Source: Argyresthia goedartella (Eukaryota; Arthropoda; Insecta; Lepidoptera; Argyresthiidae). Taken from it: DNA of 64,000 bases. Below are positions 43,066 through 53,847 of the stretch, one piece after another. The stretch lies in the NCBI GenBank assembly GCA_949825045.1, contig OX463813.1, positions 29,308,001 to 29,372,000 of the forward strand, given 5' to 3'. The stretch's first letter is position 1. Each line of letters begins with the position of its first letter. The position numbers and the translations under genes were made by a program. Below the pieces are notes generated by a model that did no database searches, had not been told where the DNA came from, and saw only the letters and a program-made list of their open reading frames with translations.

Positions 43066-43797
43066 AGGGTGCTTCGACAAGAGTTCGTCGACTTTAAGAA
43101 GATGATGACTGAAAAATTCTTCAACGAAATCAGTAAAATGGAGGTGACTTGGCGGTTTAACGCACCATCATGGCCGACAGCCGGAGGACTATGGGAGGCT
43201 GCGGTCAAATCCATGAAACACCATCTTCGCCGAGTACTGGGGGAACATAAATTAACCTATGAAGAGTTCCTAACTTTGCTAACGAAAATCGAAGCATGCC
43301 TTAACTCAAGGCCACTGTGCCCCTTAACTGAAGATCCAGAGGAATTTTACAACTGCCTGACACCCGGGCACTTCCTCACCGGTGGCGCAACGTTGACACC
43401 ACCGTTATCGGATTATACGGACATCAGGAGCATCGACATACGGCGCCGCTGGCAATTAACTGAACATATGGCACAACAATTTTGGAAAAACTGGTCAAAC
43501 GATTATCTAAATCAACTTCAAACTAGATGCAAGTGGAACAAGCCTAACAAAAACATCAAGATAGGAGATGTTGTCTTGGTTAAGGAAGACAACCTCCCCC
43601 CCGCAAAATGGGCAATGGGATGTGTGATGGAGGTTCACCCCGGCGCTGATGGCTACGTACGCGTAACTACTTTAAAAACTCAAACTGGAACGATCAAAAG
43701 ACCCGTAACAAAACTATCATTATTGCCTACCGAATCGGAAAAGAATGAAAACAGAACAAAGTACGACGAAAAACATGTGGACCCGAACAGCAATAAC
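43066..43797 (+). pseudogene. BEL-2 pol 3' part: integrase C-terminal half
   Basis: Same frame as the gag-pol ORF, directly after the TAA at 43063-43065. It holds the integrase catalytic Glu region (SWPTAGGLWEAAVKSMKHHL), the HFLTGGATL block and the BEL/Pao C-terminal domain (IKIGDVVLVKEDNLPPAKWA). It has no start codon of its own, so it would be translated only by stop readthrough or in copies lacking the stop. No stop separates it from the envelope-like region downstream, so pol and env share a frame. Whether an env mRNA is made by splicing cannot be seen here. Confidence 0.9.
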
Positions 43798-45747
43798 ATG
43801 AAAACCCAAAGAAAGGTTCAAAGGGTCTACGCGGCTTTCTCTGTTCTGACGACGATGCTATTAATGTTTACATTCATCACTGGAACGTACGCAACTTCAA
43901 CAAAAACACAAATAACCAAGGTGGAACCCGAGCGGCCGATTTACTACGATAAGCTAGGAGCGCTTCAAGTTACACACGATGAATGGACATTAGTCATGTA
44001 TTATAACTTAACTAACTACTGGGATGGAATTCGACGAATGGAAGGATATCTCAACGACATTAATAATTTCTGCCAAAAAACGGACCCCAGATACTGCAAA
44101 ACGACACTGGATCAACTTTACTACGAGAACGAAGAACTTAAAACATACAATACTATGCTACTGTCTCCACATGCCCACCTAGGCGAGAGAAGAAAGAAAC
44201 GGGGACTGATCGACGGAGTAGGCTACGTCGCAAACAGCCTGTTTGGAGTGCTGGATCAGCGATTTGCGGAAAAATATCAAGATGATATTCAATCGGTGCA
44301 AGAAAACGAAAAATACTTATTATAACTTATAAAAAATCAGACCTCAATAGTCGAACTCCAAAACGACTTACTCAAGAAAAATGAAAATAATATACAACAA
44401 CAGTTCAACATGATCGACGGCTTTATCAATCAAACCAACATTAACTTTGCAACAATTAAAGAAGAATTAGAAGTCGTAATGGCGACAACCTACTTCAGCT
44501 CGGCATCCCTGTCAGCCTACATGCTTATTAACAACTTGAAAAAAATACAAGAAATAATTTTCAATACCCTCACTGACGTGTACCAAGGACACATTGACGT
44601 TCATTTGATTACACCTACTAAGTTAATGGAACAACTGAAAAACATAAACGAACAACTACCGAAGACCCTGTCAATCCCGGGCGACACTGATGTCACGAAG
44701 AGCATCAAGGAATTATACAAGCTTTTGAAGGTCAGAGCTAGGGTCACAACTAAATATTTTCTGTTTCAAATCCAAATACCATTGGTGGCGGAAGGGGACT
44801 ACGCTCTATATCGGATCATTCCACTGCCGATCAAGATGGGCGCTGAAATAGTCATAATCCAACCGAGAACCCCATACCTAGCAACAGACTTCAAAAAGAA
44901 TACTTACATGTCGATAACTGATGAAAATTTACGCTCCTGTACTGTACACAATCAAGACCAGTACATCTGTCAACAGAATGTGCCGATCTACAATCTTCAT
45001 AACAACATTGACAAAACTCCGTGCGAAGCAAAGTTACTGGGTCACACAACGACCTTGCCCTGTGACGTTAAACCGGCGTCATGCAAGACAGAGTGGATCG
45101 AGTTGCACCTAACGAACAGTTGGCTGGCAACATGCTGCGGGACATGCACTATACGGACTATCTGCAACGAAGACATCGCATCATACACGCTCACATCTGC
45201 CGCTATCATAACAATATCACAGGGGTGTGTGCTACAGTCCGATGATCTAAGCATCTTCGCACACAACAAATACAAAAGTAATGCAACAATAAACTATAAC
45301 ATTCCGGAAGCAACAATAAACTCTACTGTAAACAACATAGTGAGCCTGACCTATCCTAAGGTGCCTTATCAACTTACGAGCGAAAATGCTGACATGAAGA
45401 AACTCAGAGAACAGGTTGAATTTCAGAAGAGAAAGGAAAATAGCCTGCCCGCCAACTTAACAAGACATGATCTGCACCACTACGTGGTTGGCTACTCGAT
45501 GGTCACCGTCCTCATCATCGTCGGCATCGTGTGGGTGGCGAAGACTCACTGCCTTCCAAAATGTACGAGAAAACATAATGCAGTCAGAGAGCGGCGCGAG
45601 CAAATCGAGCTATCAACGATAAGCACAGAACTGCAGAATCAGCAAAAACCAACACGGGGCAATCCGAGACCGATGACGCCTCGAGCGGATGCATCGCGGC
45701 GGGACTTTATTCTCGGTGCAGACAATTTAGTTTTTAATTTTGATTAA
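43798..45747 (+). pseudogene. BEL-2 envelope-like glycoprotein region, one in-frame stop
   Basis: A candidate Met at 43798 is followed by a hydrophobic signal-like segment (about 43830-43890). There are several N-x-S/T sites and many cysteines in the ectodomain. A basic furin-type site RRKKR at 44188-44202 is directly followed by a Gly-rich hydrophobic stretch resembling the fusion peptide of baculovirus F proteins and insect errantivirus envelopes. A transmembrane segment lies near the C-terminus (about 45490-45545) with a ~60-residue cytoplasmic tail. A TAA at 44323-44325 interrupts the frame; reading resumes in the same frame and is open to 45747. This is an old or inactive copy of a viral-type entry protein; only its layout is described. 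Function is inferred from layout. Confidence 0.8.
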
Positions 45748-45807
45748 TTTTATTGTTAAGGCAAATCTTTCTTATCATACTTTTATCTTTTCTTGGGGCT
45801 TCCAAGA

Positions 45808-46112
45808 TGTACAGTTTGTACATAATTAATAACGACCTACTTTTAATTTGTTAGCGTTGCACTTAGCATGACGTTAGTACCTATACAAAAACAAGCAGTA
45901 GCAATACGATATTGATCGGGTTAACATCTACCAAGAAAGACTTGCCTAATTTATCTGTATTTCGTGTTATTAAGTGACAATATAGTGCTTTACTGAACTT
46001 TGGTGATCTTTCTCTAACTAACTACAACAACTACAAGAACCCATCATAGCTACCAGAGCTTAAACATAACTTCCGATAACATCTTCAAGACGTGCGGCCA
46101 CTACACCGTACA
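45808..46112 (+). repeat. BEL-2 3' LTR
   Basis: 305 bp, one substitution relative to the 5' LTR. It is preceded by TCTTGGGGCTTCCAAGA as the probable plus-strand priming region. Confidence 0.96.
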
Positions 46113-46116
46113 AATA

Positions 46117-48711
46117 TTAAGGTGAAACAACGGAAAGATATTCTTGCACTTACTGTTGAAAGACAAATAGAGGTATCCTGTGTTGAGTTAGATAGCCATA
46201 TTATAGTTTGTGTCTACAGGCCACCGAGGGATGAAAAAGGCCATGGCAATTTCGAAATATTTGAGAAAATTATGGAGGAAGCCCTCACTAAACTATGTAA
46301 TAACAGAAAAATGTTAATTATTTGTGGCGATCTTAATGTAGATTTGCTTGTAGGAACAACAATGAAACAACGATAAATAACTTTATTCAAATCGTTTAAT
46401 TTATGTCATGTATTTTTAGAGCCGACTAGATTTACACTTACCAGCCAAACTTGCTTAGACAACGTTTTTTGTGACTGCGCATTCACAAGTAAAAGTGTAA
46501 TTAACTGCTTACCTTCCGATCACAGTGGTCAAACAGTTTCATTCCCAATTACTATTAAGGATAAGACTACAACGGTAAATCTAAATTTAATGACTGGGCA
46601 ACGTTTGGAATTTGTAAAAGTAGAGTTATCTTGTATGACCTTTATGATCAAAAAACCTATAACTTTGATCGAAAATTTCATGACTATGTTAAAAAATATT
46701 CCAAAACTTTCAAGTTGGTTTGTAGAACTGCAAAAACTTTACTCATTAATAGAAAAATTCAAAATTCAAATAATAGAATGAAAACAGTTTGGCAAATAAT
46801 AAACCGCAAAACTGGCAAAGTTATACCAAAGGACAATGATTTCTGCCTAAAGATAGGTGATGATGTTGTTAAATCCAGCGCTGATGTTGCTCGAGCTTTT
46901 GAAACATTCTTCAACAATGTACCCGTACTCACAACAGACCGTCTAAATTCATCTCCATATGAAGCAGAGACTTTATTAAAAAAATAACACTAGCGTCAGT
47001 AATGTATATTTAAAATTTCATCATGTATATCCCCAGGACATTGTCAAAACGTTTAAATTACTAAACTTAAAAAATACGGAAGACCTGTGGGGTATATCAG
47101 TCAAAGTCATTGGTTCAGTAATTCTAGTTATAGCCCTACACTTAGCTTATACATTCAATAAATGTGTTGACGATGGGGCTTTTCCAGACCTCATGAAACA
47201 CAGTAAACTGATACCTCTGTTCAAGTCGGGAGATAAGGGCGATCCTTCAAATTTCAGACCAATATCTGTTCTTCCAACACTAAGTAAAATATTCGAAAAG
47301 ATTATACTCAATCATTGGTTCAGTAATTCTAGTTATAGCCCTACACTTAGCTTATACATTCAATAAATGTGTTGACGATGGGGCTTTTCCAGACCTCATG
47401 AAACACAGTAAACTGATACCTCTGTTCAAGTCGGGAGATAAGGGCGATCCTTCAAATTTCAGACCAATATCTGTTCTTCCAACACTAAGTAAAATATTCG
47501 AAAAGATTATACTCAATCAAATGCTCTCACACTTCAACCGTACAAAACAACTCCACGCTAAGCAATATGGTTTCACTAGGGGTAAATCGACTACGGATGC
47601 AGGTATTACCCTCATATCTCATATTTATTCTGCATGGGAGGCCGCACAGGATGCTATCGGAGTTTTTTCGACCTGTCGAAGGCGTTTGATTGTGTTGATC
47701 ATAATACGCTATTAATTAAATTAAATCATTACGGAGTTAGAAATAAAGCGTTGGATCTACTAAGATCATACCTAAGCAATATAATTCAAAAGTCAGAAGT
47801 TAACGGCGTAAAATCTGATGGATCGGGTGTTAAAATTGGCGTACCACAAGGTTCCATATTAGGCCCTTTCTTATTCCTGGTATATATTAATGATCTGCCT
47901 TTCATGGTTTAAAAATTAACTAACATAGTATTGTTTGCTGATGATACTTTAATGGTCTTCAAAATTGAAACACAAAAAGGAGAATTTGATGTTAAACGCT
48001 GGTAAAACCAAATTTATCAAATTCTCACTTCCAAATGTCAGGCAAGTTGGGACCAGTTTAGTGTTAGACAACAGCACGTTAGAATTAGTAAATGATACGA
48101 AGTTTCTTGGAATAACCACTGATAGCAAATTGCAGTGGGGACCCCACATAGATAAATTGGCTGGTAAAGTAAGTTGTGCGGCTTACGCTGTTAGGAACAT
48201 TAGACAAAGCACGGATGTGGCTACATCTAGGCTAGTATATTTTAGTTACTTTCATAGTGTGATGTCCTATGGTATCTTGTTGTGGGGGGAAGCAGCGTAT
48301 ATTCAAACTATTTTTATTTTACAGAAAAGAGCTATTCGAGCAATTTATAATTTAAAACGAACATACTCCATAAGAGAGCTTTTTAAAGAAATTGACATAC
48401 TAACAGTAGCTAGCCAATTTATTTTCGAAAATATAATGTATGTACGCAAGAACCTTTCAACATTTTCCAAACTTAGCGATAGCTGTAATGTTAACCTAAG
48501 ATATAATCACAGACTATGTGCGCCCCGTTTTAGACTCGCGAAAGTTAGCAATTCTTTCAAAGGTCAGTGCATTGTCTACTACAATGAAATACCTCTGGAG
48601 ATTTTGAAATTGCCATTTGAGCAATTTAAAAAGCATGTTAAAGCGACTTTGTCGAAAAAGGGATTTTATAATGTTCAAGATTACTTTAATGACAGGACTG
48701 TATGGGGTTAA
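46117..48711 (+). pseudogene. LINE-A copy 2 ORF2, remaining endonuclease and RT
   Basis: Continuation after BEL-2. Endonuclease: VCVYRPPRDEKG, IICGDLNVDLL, LPSDHSGQTVSF, broken by a TAA at 46374. A ~170-bp deletion follows at about 46566. The linker reads KTVWQIINRKTGK. RT: FKSGDKGDPSNFRPISVLPT (present twice because of the 205-bp duplication), QYGFTRGKSTTDAG, DLSKAFDCVDHNTLL after a frameshift near 47660, KIGVPQGSILGPFLF, then the catalytic LFADDT at about 47932 after another break, and the thumb/C-terminal region to 48711. At least five disruptions are present. It is homologous to copy 1 over its whole length. Confidence 0.92.
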
Positions 48712-48972
48712 TCTGGCTCAACACAGACCTTGCTGTTAATAATTTTGTAATTATTTATTCCTGCTTATTAATCATAACAATAAAAAAAATCATATTTGTA
48801 TTAGTTAAGCACAACCTATTTTTAAAAGAGATCTAAAAATCAATCTGTGGGAGTTTCTACGCCCTTCTTCTCCCACAGTGGTCCAATGTAGAGAAGAGGC
48901 AAAAAATGACGTTTGCTAAGTATATGTAAATATCTACAGTAATAAGGTACTTTGACTTTGACTTTGACTTGA
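48712..48972 (+). other. LINE-A copy 2 3' UTR and TTTGAC tail
   Basis: Contains TCTCCCACAGTGGTCCAATG, AGAAGAGGCAAAAAATGACG, ATGTAAATATCTACAGTAAT and then TTTGAC repeats. It is the reference for the fragments at 24331, 24609, 60713 and 61225. Confidence 0.88.
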
Positions 48973-49057
48973 CCATAGCATATCTATATGATGAAAAGTG
49001 GTAAATCTTACTTTATTATTGACCGACCTACTCTTATCCTCAAAACTTGATTAAATA

Positions 49058-49205
49058 AAACCTGCCAAGTGCGAGTCGGAAGCACGCACCGAGGGCTCCG
49101 CACAAATCGCATTTTTTGTGAAGAGCCTACAAATTTACGGTTTTCGGATTTTTTTGCCGACTTTAACGTGTTTGACTTGTATGTATACAAGATGTAACAG
49201 AAAGG
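49058..49205 (+). repeat. Dispersed repeat, family Q head
   Basis: CCAAGTGCGAGTCGGAAGC and CGCACCGAGGGCTCCGCAC, then CAAATCGCATTTTTTGTGAA and TTTACGGTTTTCGG. The latter part pairs with the inverse copy at 50930-50990. Confidence 0.75.
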
Positions 49206-49214
49206 TGTGGTCAT

Positions 49215-49960
49215 ATTTGTTGTAGTCGTAGAACAACTTTCACTATAAAACTGATTTGATCAGAGCAAGTCACGGACGACATACAGGTTTCCATGGGCAA
49301 TAAACAGCTTTCTGTGCTAGCATTGCTTGACTTCAGTAGTGCCTTCAACTGCGTCGATTTTGATATTCTTGTTGAGATACTGAAGACCTTAAATGTCTCC
49401 TCCCGCTCGGCTAGCTGGTTCGACTCTTGCCTAAGAGATCGGCAGCAGCGCATAAGGTCCGAGGAGACATTAATCGACTGTTGCAAACTAACTGCGGGGA
49501 TTCCTCATGGTGGTATTATTTCCCCACTTTTGGTTTCAGTCTACATCAATTCAATTTCTGATGTTATCTCTTCTTCTTATCATCTCTATGCTGATGACCT
49601 AAAGATCTACCGTTATTTTCTCTTTAGTGATGTGACTTCGGCTATAGAAGCGCTAAACGCTGACCTCAAGAACATCAGGACATAGGCATTATCCTTTCGA
49701 CTGTTCGTTAACCCAGTATGTCCCCGCCATGATTCTGGGATCCAGATAGATATAGATCTATTATCACTTACAGTGACAAGGCCAAAAACCTGGGGGTTAT
49801 TTTTAATAGCCACCTGTCCTGGTCAAAGCATGTCAGTGAGGTCAGTAAGCGTGACTTCACCACTTTTCACTCACTATGAAGACTCCAGAACTTCTTGCTA
49901 CGTCAAACGAAAACAACCCTCGCTCAAAGTCTTTTGAGATTACCTGTAAAGTGATCAAAG
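49215..49960 (+). pseudogene. RT fragment of a third LINE family
   Basis: Plus-strand frame with DDIQVSMGNKQLSVLALLD, DFSSAFNCVDFDIL, GIPHGGIISPLLVSVYIN and the catalytic HLYADDLKIY at about 49590, ending at a TAG at 49683. The spacing of these RT motifs (palm A box, PQG-like box, YADD box) is that of APE-type LINEs. The canonical GVPQGS motif has become GIPHGG. The following sequence to about 49960 has remnants of the thumb region (LTVTRPKTWGLF) with stops. It is clearly different from LINE-A and LINE-B. The N- and C-terminal regions are missing, so the clade is not assigned. Confidence 0.8.
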
Positions 49961-50639
49961 TTTCTATTGATACTTCTAATATTAAAGTTAAGTATTTTAA
50001 AGTTATATGAGTTTAGTAGAGTACTTGCAATCTCAATCTCACCAAAGCTATAGCCATCTAGATCTATATTAAAATCAATTAGGCTTATATTAATTGGGTG
50101 AAGAGTTTGATAAAAAGTTTTCTGTTTTTAGATGTGCTGCCATGATTGATGAGTTTGAGGTTAGAGGATAGGATTATCTCACTGTTTTAAGCCGATTTTG
50201 TAATGAAAGGCGCGACTAATTATGTCTTATAGACTAGGTTCCGCTTCAATTTAAATTTAATCTAATTTAACACTGTAATGTAACAATTTTAATGAATATT
50301 AAGTTCTAAAAAGCACAAAACAAGCAGATGCGCTGGTTTTGTGCTTTTTAGTGTACCGCAGTCGGGCATTTAAGATTTTATAATTACGTAATTTTTCCTT
50401 CATATGTGTTATTTATAACACCTAGCTTCGTGCCGAAATTCATGATTCTTGGACAGCGGGATGTACCTTTTTTGATTCCCTTACGAATATCAAGTAAATT
50501 TGTGTCATAAATTGCCGTAGCTTTTGATTGCTTAGACCTAGAAGTTTGATTTTTAACAGCTTGAAGGGACTACTAATCTAAGTTATTTTTTGATTTAAAC
50601 TTAATCTGGCCTTTACAGACGGATGGACAACAAAACAAT
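49961..50639. other. No gene; contains a perfect hairpin
   Basis: Mixed AT-rich sequence. The only structure noted is CTAAAAAGCACAAAAC (50306-50321) with its exact inverse at 50336-50351 around a 14-nt loop. Confidence 0.6.
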
Positions 50640-51005
50640 CCTATAACGTTCTCCGTCTGTCCTTGTGTCTGTCCGTCCGTCTGTTTGTCCGTCTGGCAAG
50701 ACCCTTTTCCTTAGCAGTGCGTGAATATATCAAGCTGAAATTAATATCGAATACTCATGTCTGTGTTTTGTTAAAGTTGTTAAAACGCAATTAAAAGATA
50801 GCGTCATAAGAGTTTGTCACAATTTTGCTGAAATTGCTTGATATTCGAATATTCTATAGAGTATTTCCCCTGACCTAGAATCATGAAATGTGGCACGAAG
50901 CAAGGTCTTATAACAGAAATAAAGGAAAAAATCTGAAAACCGTTAATTTGTATTTCCTTCACAAAAATGCGATTAGTGCGGAATCCCCCGTATAGCTCAT
51001 TCATT
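50640..51005 (-). repeat. Dispersed repeat, family Q, inverted copy
   Basis: GTCTGTCCGTCCGTCTGTTT at one end and CTGAAAACCGTTAATTTG, CACAAAAATGCGATTAGTG and CGGAATCC at the other are the reverse complement of the family Q blocks at 49058-49205 and 27590-27620. Confidence 0.7.
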
Positions 51006-51336
51006 TTTTTAAAGGGCAACAAATATAATGATCACCAAAATATTTTTTTCCTACCCAAAATGGATAAATGAACACCAAAAGTTGCAAAAAATATCAGGGC
51101 AAAATACTGCGGTAGTTTAGGTGAAGGGTAAAGGGTAAAGCGAAGCCCCCTTTATCCTTCGTGTTAGGTCGAACATGTAAGAACAACAAAATATACTTAA
51201 AACATAAACTTAAGTACACAAAACATAAAAAGAAGTGTGGTGATCATTTATCCAAACACTATTTGGTGGACATTTATCAATTTTGGCAGTAATTTCGAAT
51301 TTATTGGTAGTAAAATAGGTGCATATTTGGATTACC
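51006..51336. other. No recognisable feature
   Basis: AT-rich; short direct repeats such as GGTAAAGGGTAAAG near 51126. Confidence 0.4.
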
Positions 51337-51406
51337 AAAGGTAACTTTAAAAAGGCTTATGTTTAAACGATTACGTTCCAACATAAGCCTTTTTAAAGTT
51401 ACCTTT
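51337..51406. repeat. Perfect 27-bp-stem hairpin
   Basis: AAAGGTAACTTTAAAAAGGC plus TTATGTT (51337-51363) is repeated in exact inverse at 51380-51406 with a 16-nt loop. It could be two MITE ends joined, a fold-back footprint or a small hairpin RNA gene. Confidence 0.9.
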
Positions 51407-52219
51407 TATCGCGCCGCCTTTGCGTCTGCTGACTCTTTTCAAAGAATTCCGATACTCACTCAATGAAAGTCACTTCGAGCATAAACCCCAAAGTGAACTT
51501 GGAGTTCAGCACCGTAGTGAAAGATTGTTTTTGTTGCCTCTGCTACGTCTTATCTTTGGAATCATTGTGAAGTGCCTCCGGATGATACTTTAGTGAACCA
51601 ACAACAACATTAAGGGCGTTTTATAAAACATGGAAACATAATAACCACAATAGCGTGCGGGTGTAGCGACACTATCTAAACGAACGTACTTTACGGAACC
51701 CTTATAAAAGCATTACAGTAAATTACGCACCACAATCATTTCAATCGTTTCACAGTACGGAGATCACCTTAAATCCGTTAAAATAACATTTTCCTGATCT
51801 CTTTCTTGTATTTTTTCTCCTATTTTCTTTCTTCCCTAGACTAACGCTATGTTACGGCGACTTCATCCAGGAACACCACTTCACTTAGTATAAATTGCGA
51901 AAACTTCCATATCCCTTTTTATCACGCTTTTATTAGCTTCGCCTGTATGTTTTGTTTGTTTGTTTGTATGTAACCGACTCCTTTGTACTCGATTTTGACC
52001 CACTTTAAACGGACAGATTCAATTCAAACTTTGTACACTGATCAAGAATCAGCGACAATGTAATAATTTCATAAGTTTATCTCATTATCCTGATTAGGAT
52101 CGCCAGGATTAATTAATTTCTCACAGTAATTTTACTTCGAATTTTTCGAATTTTCCAATTTTCGGGGATTGACAAACAGTCTACTTACTTTCCGGCTCGC
52201 GCACTCGAGCTAAAAAATG
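51407..52219. other. No recognisable gene
   Basis: Mixed sequence without a coding signature. A short TTTGTTTG run lies near 51955. Confidence 0.4.
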
Positions 52220-52436
52220 AAAAATAAATTTAGTTTAAAAAAACTTAAAGACACGCTTTTAAAGCACTTCGAACTAAAAAGTTAAAAATAATTTTTAATA
52301 TAACCTTAAAACAATAATGAATAAAAAGTAGTATTATTATTGTGAAACAAAAAGCGTCGGGCGCTTTGTTCCGTATATTTCGTACATCGAGCTTTAAAAG
52401 CTCGTTTTTTAGTTTTTTTAAACTAAATTTATTTTT
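52220..52436. mobile_element. MITE-like element with 26-bp perfect inverted ends
   Basis: AAAAATAAATTTAGTTTAAA plus AAAACT at 52220-52245 is matched exactly in inverse orientation at 52411-52436. The AT-rich interior of 165 bp includes a GAGCTTTAAAAGCTC near-palindrome at 52389. Confidence 0.65.
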
Positions 52437-53454
52437 TAGATTAAAACATTTTTCACAAAATACCAGGAAACGCGAGATTATACAAAAAAATGCATAAGAC
52501 TAACGCTTGAAGAGCGGATTATTGATTAGGAACTTAAGTACTGAAATGACTTTAGGTATGAAAAAATTCCTAAAAACTGAATCGACGAAAAATATCTATT
52601 TAATTATCGAACTTGCTTACAAAAAATCACGAGAATAATTTGAGAAATGCGGCCTGAAGAGGATAGATAGTATTCGGGCAAAATCCGTACACACGATATA
52701 ATTTTTACCCAATCCTGAATGGGGCAGCTTCGCTCGCTTCGCTCGCTCGGTCAGTGAAAATGCTTTGTTGCTCTTGAGCACTACCCAGGGGACACGAGTA
52801 TTTCCTGCTGACGTGAACAACTGTTCCCCCATCTCTCATCAACACATCTACCCCGTATAATCCATGACAGCAGTTTATTTTCATCGGTTCGGATATCAAA
52901 GTGAATAGCAACCCCTTTATCAACAGACGGTTCCAAAACAAACTCAGGTACAGGCGCCGAGGCATTCTCAGAAAATCTAAACATAAGGAAATCAACATCA
53001 TTAGATGCCCACAACACCGTCTTCCAAGCCGAGTATGGGCATCATAATGGCTACTACAGCAATCACAGAAAGATAGGTAAAGAATTTCCCTATCCGCATG
53101 CTATCCGGCAGTAAAGCAGTTTGCCCTACAAAGCAACACCATCAGCTCTGAGCTTATATACGAGTGTCACCAAGCCCTCTCAAAGGAATAACTTTATGGA
53201 ATAGTTTTTAAAAAAACATTCAAACTGGTCCATTGGTATTATGTATTGCTTTCTAAGCCTTCTAATCTCTTGGCACCCCCTCATAAAGCTGTGATTGTAC
53301 ACAGGAAACAATGACCCACGTAACCAAATGTTACGGGAAGCGCTCACTGAAATATAAGCGCTCTGTAAGCTTTTCGAGCCTACCGAGACACGGTATCAAA
53401 TAGTACCGATTAGCTCAGCCCCCCTATACAAAATACCAGCTACCGGCTTGGACA
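52437..53454. other. No assigned gene
   Basis: Overlapping minus frames of 71-98 codons lie at 52617-53017 with no recognisable domain; the CGCTTCGCTCGCTTCGCTCG run near 52730 opens them. Beyond that I see nothing. Confidence 0.4.
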
Positions 53455-53690
53455 CTATTTACACACATTAGCCCCAAACTAGGATTCCCTGTATCGGGTG
53501 CTAGACAACGATACACATACTTATATAGATAATACATTATACTTAGATAGATGAAACAACCATGACTAGGGCACAAACATCCGTTCTCATCAAACTAATA
53601 TTTGCCCCCACCGGGACTCGAACCCGGGACCCGTGGCTTCATAGGCAGGGTCACTGCTGGCTCGGCCATTCGGGTCGTCTTATGACATAA
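53455..53690 (-). mobile_element. tRNA-derived SINE (family 3)
   Basis: The minus strand starts GACCCGAATGGCCGAGCCAG (A-box TGGCCGAGCCAG), followed by GGTCCCGGGTTCGAGTCCCG (B box GGTTCGAGTCC) at tRNA spacing, then a tail with ATTAGTTTGATGAG and a diverged CTAGGATTCCCTGTATCGGG-type block on the plus strand. It is distinct from family 1 but built the same way. Confidence 0.85.
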
Positions 53691-53847
53691 CACTAGCTAT
53701 AGTTGTAACTTGATGAGGCAAAAAAGCGAGACCTGAGAATTGCGATTGCGTGCGTGCACACCTACTTACAGTGTAAAGAGTACAGCGGCATGAAGGCTTG
53801 AAGTTAGCCACTCATACAACTTTTTTCTCAGGTATTGCCTACTGTAC

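Larger units (their letters stand above)
37577..46112 (+). mobile_element. BEL-2, young BEL/Pao element with envelope-like region
   Basis: 8536-bp element with 305-bp LTRs differing at a single site (CAACAACAA versus CAACAACTA). It is flanked by AATA (37573-37576 and 46113-46116); the empty site AAAAATAATATTAAGG is preserved in LINE-A copy 1 near 11122. The interior carries gag, protease, RT, RNase H and integrase, and then an envelope-like region, which makes it a retrovirus-like (Belpaoviridae/semotivirus-type) member of BEL/Pao. All of these lie in one reading frame, interrupted by TAA at 43063-43065 and TAA at 44323-44325. The near-identical LTRs imply a recent insertion. Confidence 0.96.
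36774..48972 (+). mobile_element. LINE-A copy 2, CR1-like non-LTR retrotransposon, split by BEL-2
   Basis: Plus-strand copy of the element that lies in the satellite. It starts within ORF1 (open from about 36774), contains ORF2 from 37340, is interrupted by BEL-2 (37577-46112, TSD AATA) and resumes to a 3' UTR with TTTGAC repeats ending at about 48972. Relative to copy 1 it has a ~170-bp deletion at about 46566, a ~50-bp deletion near 47990 and a 205-bp tandem duplication at 47107-47516. Net length is about 3.66 kb. All coding parts are broken. Confidence 0.93.

Noticed and set aside
50336..50360. Hairpin as a Helitron 3' end
   Set aside because: No CTRR terminus follows the stem, and no TC start was found upstream.
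52617..53017. Three overlapping minus frames of 71-98 codons
   Set aside because: No domain, overlapping frames and a low-complexity CGCTTCGCTCG run; not enough to call a gene.
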